Origin: Cacajao melanocephalus
Lineage: Eukaryota > Chordata > Mammalia > Primates > Pitheciidae
Assembly: GCA_963573385.1 (NCBI GenBank)
Contig: CAUYLG010065568.1
Coordinates: 1 to 64,000, forward strand
Reading direction: 5' to 3'
DNA length: 64,000 nucleotides
This document shows, in pieces, positions 59,095 through 64,000 of this stretch (the first letter of the stretch is position 1; the number at the start of each line of letters is the position of its first letter). The notes beneath the pieces were generated by a model that saw nothing but the letters and a program-made list of their open reading frames with translations, did no database searches and was not told the DNA's origin. The translations under genes and the position numbers were made by a program.

Positions 59095-59290
59095 TGTTTC
59101 TTCCCTCTGTGGCCTTGGGCAAGTCACTCAGCCTCTCTGGGCCTTAGTTTCCCCCTCTGTAAACTGGGGATAATAATCAAGCCTTGTTTGTAGGGGTTTT
59201 GTACGCTTAGAAGAATTAATTAATGTAAAGCCCTTACGACTGTGTCTGGTGTGTCGTTAAGTACTGAGTGCGAGCTGCGGCTGTTACCAT
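59095..59290 (+). mobile_element. MIR SINE
   Basis: 'tctgtggccttgggcaagtcactcagcctctctgggccttagtttccccctctgtaaactgggg' followed by 'taatgtaaagcccttacg'. Confidence 0.88.
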
Positions 59291-59299
59291 TGCCCGCTG

Positions 59300-59671
<372 letters not shown>

Positions 59672-60906
59672 CTACTTCCTCCCGTTCTCTCTCCCAAATT
59701 ACCGTGTGATTTATGAAGACTAGAGAGGTATTCTCAAGGCAGTGTTTGCAACCTCAGGTTGTCTGCTGGGAGTTCCTCATGTGGACAGTTACGGAGTGGG
59801 CGCCACAGGCTGCAATCATGAGCCCGGCAGATTCGATATGCTCATTTCCCAACCCCTCTTTCTGCCTGCAGTTCTTCTCTGCCGCCTCCCAAGGGCCTGT
59901 TTCTGATCTGCACCCCTCCTGCCTTTCCACGTCCCTTGCTCTCCATTTATAGCATTGCTGTTCCCTTCCTTGCTCCATTTCCTGCCAGTTCCAGGCTCCC
60001 TGGGCCTGGCCTCATGGAAGACAGGGAATCCCTCTGGACCTGGCCACTTCAGTCCCTGTCAGGTGGCCGGAAACAGAGTTGGAGGAGACACAGGACATTA
60101 TCCTGACCACTTTCACACCAGAGTCCTTCCCTCTAGAACAGGGCTTGACCCGTGGTACTGCCCCGTTGAGCCTTTCTTTTTTCCTTTCCTCCTTTGGCTT
60201 CAGCCTTTGGCAGGACAGATTTTGGGCTGGAGGCCAGCAATTCAACTGTGGGAGGGCTCTGTGCCAGTTCTTGCCTTTCTGGAGGTCGGTGCATTTGCCC
60301 AGGGCTCTGCCTGGGTTTGGAGCCTTTGCTAACATGTGTCAATAATGTGGCTCTACCTTCCACACCATCTTGCAGCCAATTATCAGAAAGAGAAGGCCCG
60401 AGAGGGGGACGTGCATTTTGCTTTCTTTTGGCATAGCGTCTCATGCTAGATTTTTATCTGGGGGCCTTTGAAGAGCCAGCCGGCACAGAAGCACGGCGGC
60501 GACGCTGTGCCTGGAAAACTCATCAGTGTCACTCTGGTTTATTTTCCTCTCCTCTTTGAGCTCTTTCCCATGGAGTGGGGCTCTCAGTGACAACTGGCAA
60601 GCGGCGGGGTGGCTGCTCGTTGTCATTCTGGTAGGCGCTGGTTTCCGGAGGACTCTGAGCACTTTGTGGGTATTTGCATTTGTTTCTGCGATGCCCGGAG
60701 CACGGTTGGCACTGGTCCCAGTTTCTGGATGAAGAAACTGAGGCTCTGGGGATTAAGATCATGAACTAGGGGGAGCAGAGGGGGCACAGCTGGAGTGAGC
60801 TTGGGTGTCCAGGGTTCCGTTCTGTCTCACAGAGAATGTACGAGGGTGTGCGTATGTGTGTGTTTGAGAATGTGTGAGGCTGTGTGTGTTTAAGAAAATG
60901 AGAATG
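59672..60906. other. TPCN1: TPCN1 intron 2, unique part
   Basis: No repeat or gene is recognised. A GT-rich run is at 60848-60890. Overlapping chance ORFs on both strands at 59950-60450 have no family features. Confidence 0.4.
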
Positions 60907-61184
60907 AGGCTGGGCACGGTGGCTCATGCCTGTAATCCCAGCACTTTGGGAGGCTGAGCTGGGTGGGTGGCTTGAATCCAGGAGTTGGAGACCAGGCTGG
61001 GGAACATGGTGATGAAACCTCGTCTCTACAAAAAAATACAAAAAATTAGCCGAGCTTGGTGATGCATGCCTGTAGTCCCAGCTACTTGGGAGGCTGAGGA
61101 AGGAGGATCAATTGAACCCAGGAGGTAAAGGCTACGGTGAGCCATGATTGCACCACTGCACTGGGCGACAGAGTGAGACCCTGT
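60907..61184 (+). mobile_element. Alu whose tail is interrupted by an LTR
   Basis: A sense Alu body that stops at 'gagtgagaccctgt'. The A-rich tail (AAAGAAAGAAAG) appears after the LTR at 62102-62125. Confidence 0.9.
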
Positions 61185-62101
61185 TGTAGGGTCCAGCCCT
61201 ATAGGGTTCTGTGAGCTGCTCCCGGCTGGTGTGGAAAAATGAGGAATTGTAGAAATAAAAGGCATAAGACACGGAGATCGAGAAAAGAGAGTTTGGGCCT
61301 AGGGATCCACTGCTACCCAAATCGCAGACCAGCAGTGGCCCTGAATGCTGGGACGCTCTCACTTTTATTGAGTTGCAAATCTGGGGACAGGGTAGGTAGG
61401 GCATGGCAGTGATAGGGTCAAGTACATCCCATCATTCAGGTAGGGGCTCAGGAATTTCTGGCACCCGAAGTGAGGTAAGGAGCATAATGCATCAGTACTT
61501 TTTCCATACTTATCAAGAAAGATCTAAAACATTAAGATTTACATTACTATTAATGATTATCTTTTCTAAGAAAAAAGGAACCACGTGCAGAAGCAGAACA
61601 TAAGAGTAGACATGGAACGTGAGCACTGAAGCACAGCATCACACAGAGACAGTTAACCCCTGGATGTCTGTGGGCCTCCCTGACAGCCGTCAGGCCTTAT
61701 CACAAGAGCTTGGAGAAGTGGAATTTTCTCCAAACTTCCCCAGGAAGGAGATGTCTTGGCCATTTTGGACATCTCCTTCCCTTGCTGGCTAAACAGCAGG
61801 CTCTTTCCCAGTGCTGGTGCTGCTGCACAGCCCAGGCGCCCTCCAGCAGCCCTTATGCGGGCATGACAGAGGGCTTAGAGCATCTTGCCTTAGTGTCATT
61901 CATTTCACAATGTCACTCAGGTACACACTTCTGACATGAGAGGTGTTAGTAAAAGAATTAAGATCACCTATGAATAACTAAGAACATGTATGAATAGCTA
62001 ATAACTACTATGGTTATATTTCTAGTTACTTTCTTCTTCATTATTTATATGGAAATAGGCTGAGGCCTTTTGCTTCTGCCTCAGCACTTACGGGCTCTCC
62101 A
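61185..62101 (-). mobile_element. solo LTR of a class II (HERV-K-like) retrovirus
   Basis: A 917-base block. Read on the - strand it starts TGGAGAGCCCGTAAG and ends CTGGACCCTACA, the TG...CA termini of an LTR with the CCCTACA end typical of HERV-K LTRs. A poly(A) signal AATAAA (61369-61364, - strand) lies about 180 bases before the end, leaving a plausible R-U5. No internal viral gene is present. I do not see the six-base flanking duplication. The family name is not assigned. Confidence 0.7.
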
Positions 62102-62125
62102 TAAAAAGAAAGAAAGAAAACAAGA

Positions 62126-64000
62126 CTGGAAAGGAGACAGGTTGGAAACGGGGTCGGCCCTTCAGTATCACCCTGCCCGAGAACAGTCATTCTCTGCTTT
62201 CTCTGATCAGAGCTTTCTCCCAGGAGGGGCTTGTAGCCCTTTTATCCAAAGCAATCTCTGGCCCAGGCACCAAAGAAAGGCCCCAGCGGTTTACGCAGCC
62301 TGGGCTGCCCCTGCACTTGCTGGGTGGGGGGTGGGTTGTGGAAGCCTTTCCCTCCTGCCCACTCTTTCCTGCTCCTCCCCGGCGCATCTTTATGGCCGGC
62401 ATATGGAAACTGTTTCTATTTATCTGGCAACACCAGGACACTGCTGCACGCTGTGCTCCAGCGAATGGAAACCTTGGATTCCCCTCAGGGTCATTTCCGA
62501 TGTGGCATGCAAAGCAGCCAGCTGTTTTGCGGGAGCGTCTGGGTCCTGTGACATCAGTATGGGAGAGCATTACCGTGTGTGCAAACAGGTCATCCCGGTT
62601 TGTCCGCCTGTCTCTGCACCAGGACGTCTCTCCGGCTTTGAGTCAGAGTTTGGGTTGTTATTTTGTATTCTCATGCCGTTCAGCTGTTTCTTTCCACTCC
62701 TTCCCCTCCTCTGAGTGGTTTTACGTTCTCTCCTCTGGGCTGATTGCCAGGATTCAGGGAGGGAAGTTAAGGGGCTGGTGCCACATAAATCTTCAGTGGC
62801 CAAAGTCTGCGGGCCTGAAAGCCTGCGCCTGTGCTTTTGGTCTGGTTTTCCCAAGAGAGCTGTCTGCCCAGGGCACCAAAAGGGCAGGACAAAATGTTTC
62901 CCTTCGTAGAACTTTCCCCAGAGGCACAGAACAGAGGCGCAGAATGTGATCTCCCTGGTTGCCAAGAGCGTTCCTGGTCAGCCTCCTCTGGCCCTTTTTG
63001 AAACCTGCTTATGGAGCTTGCTGGCTGCGGGAGCCAGGGAGGCTGTGAATCCCACCTGCCTGCCACGCTGCCACTCACCTCCCTCCTTCCCCCGTCTGAC
63101 CTGCTGCCTCCCAGGAAAGGTGGACATGCAGAAGTGCAGGCTAGCCGCCGGCCTCCTGGAGGAGGCAGTGGAGGGCCAGCTCCCCGACAGCCCCGTGGTA
63201 AGGTCGTCCTGTCTCCTTGAGCTGGGCCCCTGCGGCGTGCCCTGGTCCCTGCCTTTCCGGCTGGCCTGGAAGAACCCGTTCTGCTCTGGGCGAGAACAGT
63301 GCCAAGGTCAGAGGCCACAGGTGCTGCATCTTCCGTGGTCTGTAATGAGCACACAGAGGAGGGGGCTGGGCTGGGGTGACGCGGGGTGAGCCTGCGTAGT
63401 GGTTTGGTTGGCTAGGATGCTTCCTGTGACTGGTACGCTGAACATGCGAGTGCCAGTTGTTTACCTGGAGGTTCTGCCCAGGGTCTGTGAGCAGGTGGAG
63501 GTCAGGGCAAGGCACCAGGCCACTATAGCAGGTGGGTGAGAGCAACTGTTGGCATTCAGTGCTGCCCAGGTAGAGGTCATGGAGCCAACCCAGTAGGCAC
63601 GGTGGGCTCAGTGGGGCAGCCCAGCCTCGAGCTTCACACACACTGCTGGCCTCTCAGGGCAGCTGGGGGCCCCTGCACACCCTCTTACTTCCCGCACGGA
63701 GGGTTTTCATTCTGAGGAAACTGGGCCTGCCGGAATCGGTTCCCCAGCAAGCAGGGGCTTGGTGTCCCGGACACCACTCCATCTGTACTCACAGGCTCAC
63801 ACTCTGATTCACCAGGACTTGGCTCTTGTTCTGGCCCTTTCCCCTTTGACCTGCCCCTTCTGCTCCCTGCCTTCCCTTTTTCCTGGGCCTGAATGTCCTC
63901 CTCAGGAACCCGCTGAGCCTTCAAGCATACTTTGTGCGGGAACAATGCAGCACTTGGGTGAAAGCATTTCCATTGCCTCTCTAGCCGCTTCTCTAACCTC
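62126..64000. other. TPCN1: TPCN1 intron 2, unique part to the window end
   Basis: Nearly 1.9 kb without recognised repeats, GC-richer than its surroundings after 62900. It contains the exon-like element at 63115-63197. No other exon is supported. Confidence 0.45.
63115..63197 (+). other. exon-like element (putative cryptic or alternative TPCN1 exon)
   Basis: An 83-base open stretch lies between a strong acceptor (long pyrimidine tract ending CTGCCTCCCAG at 63114) and a consensus donor GTG|GTAAGG at 63198. After TPCN1 exon 2 (phase 1) it would read on as R-KVDMQKCRLAAGLLEEAVE and so on. Its length is not a multiple of three, so it would shift the frame into the normal third exon. No known TPC1 domain is encoded. 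Confidence 0.35.

Noticed and set aside
62070..62949. Two overlapping ORFs of more than 200 residues on the + strand
   Set aside because: No start context, splice logic or recognisable family, and part lies in LTR and Alu-tail sequence. GC content explains their length.

Overview
This is a Euchromatic primate nuclear DNA window from the region that matches human chromosome 12q24.13. It is packed with Alu elements (about 65 copies or pieces, including some that look like young AluY), older L1, L2, MIR, MLT1 and DNA-transposon fossils, and two solitary class II (HERV-K-like) LTRs. Vertebrate split genes are recognisable from their protein products. The encoded RITA1 and IQCD exons differ at many residues from the human proteins as I remember them. 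The source is therefore probably a non-human catarrhine primate (for example an Old World monkey), but I cannot prove this without a database.

Layout. (1) About 1-2400: the end of RITA1 on the + strand. An intron full of repeats is followed by the last coding exon (1505-2012) and a short 3' UTR. (2) About 5300-36200: the whole of IQCD (dynein regulatory complex protein 10, DRC10) on the - strand. Four coding exons (15079-14351, 10297-10064, 7388-7317, 5743-5441) join in frame to a 445-residue coiled-coil protein with one IQ motif and a Lys/Gly-rich tail. A 21-kb first intron holds most of the L1 and LTR layers. (3) About 36100-36740: a CpG-rich bidirectional promoter shared by IQCD (leftwards) and TPCN1 (rightwards), with a perfect RFX X-box, three CCAAT boxes and GC boxes. 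(4) About 36540-64000: the start of TPCN1 (two-pore endolysosomal cation channel 1) on the + strand. Non-coding exon 1 is followed by exon 2 (41759-41995) with the start codon, then a very long intron that runs off the window.

How the genes relate. RITA1 (a Notch/RBPJ antagonist and tubulin binder) and IQCD converge tail to tail. IQCD (motile cilia and sperm flagella) and TPCN1 (endolysosomal Ca2+/Na+ channel) diverge from one promoter. The X-box suits IQCD. The CACGTG E-boxes in TPCN1 intron 1 would suit lysosomal regulation. No operon, CRISPR, tRNA or rRNA gene is present.

I found no convincing new biological system. The points most worth checking are the X-box/CCAAT promoter, an exon-like element deep in the TPCN1 intron (63115-63197), upstream ORFs in IQCD and TPCN1 leaders, composite 'one and a half' Alus, and an HERV-K-type solo LTR sitting in an Alu tail without a target-site duplication.
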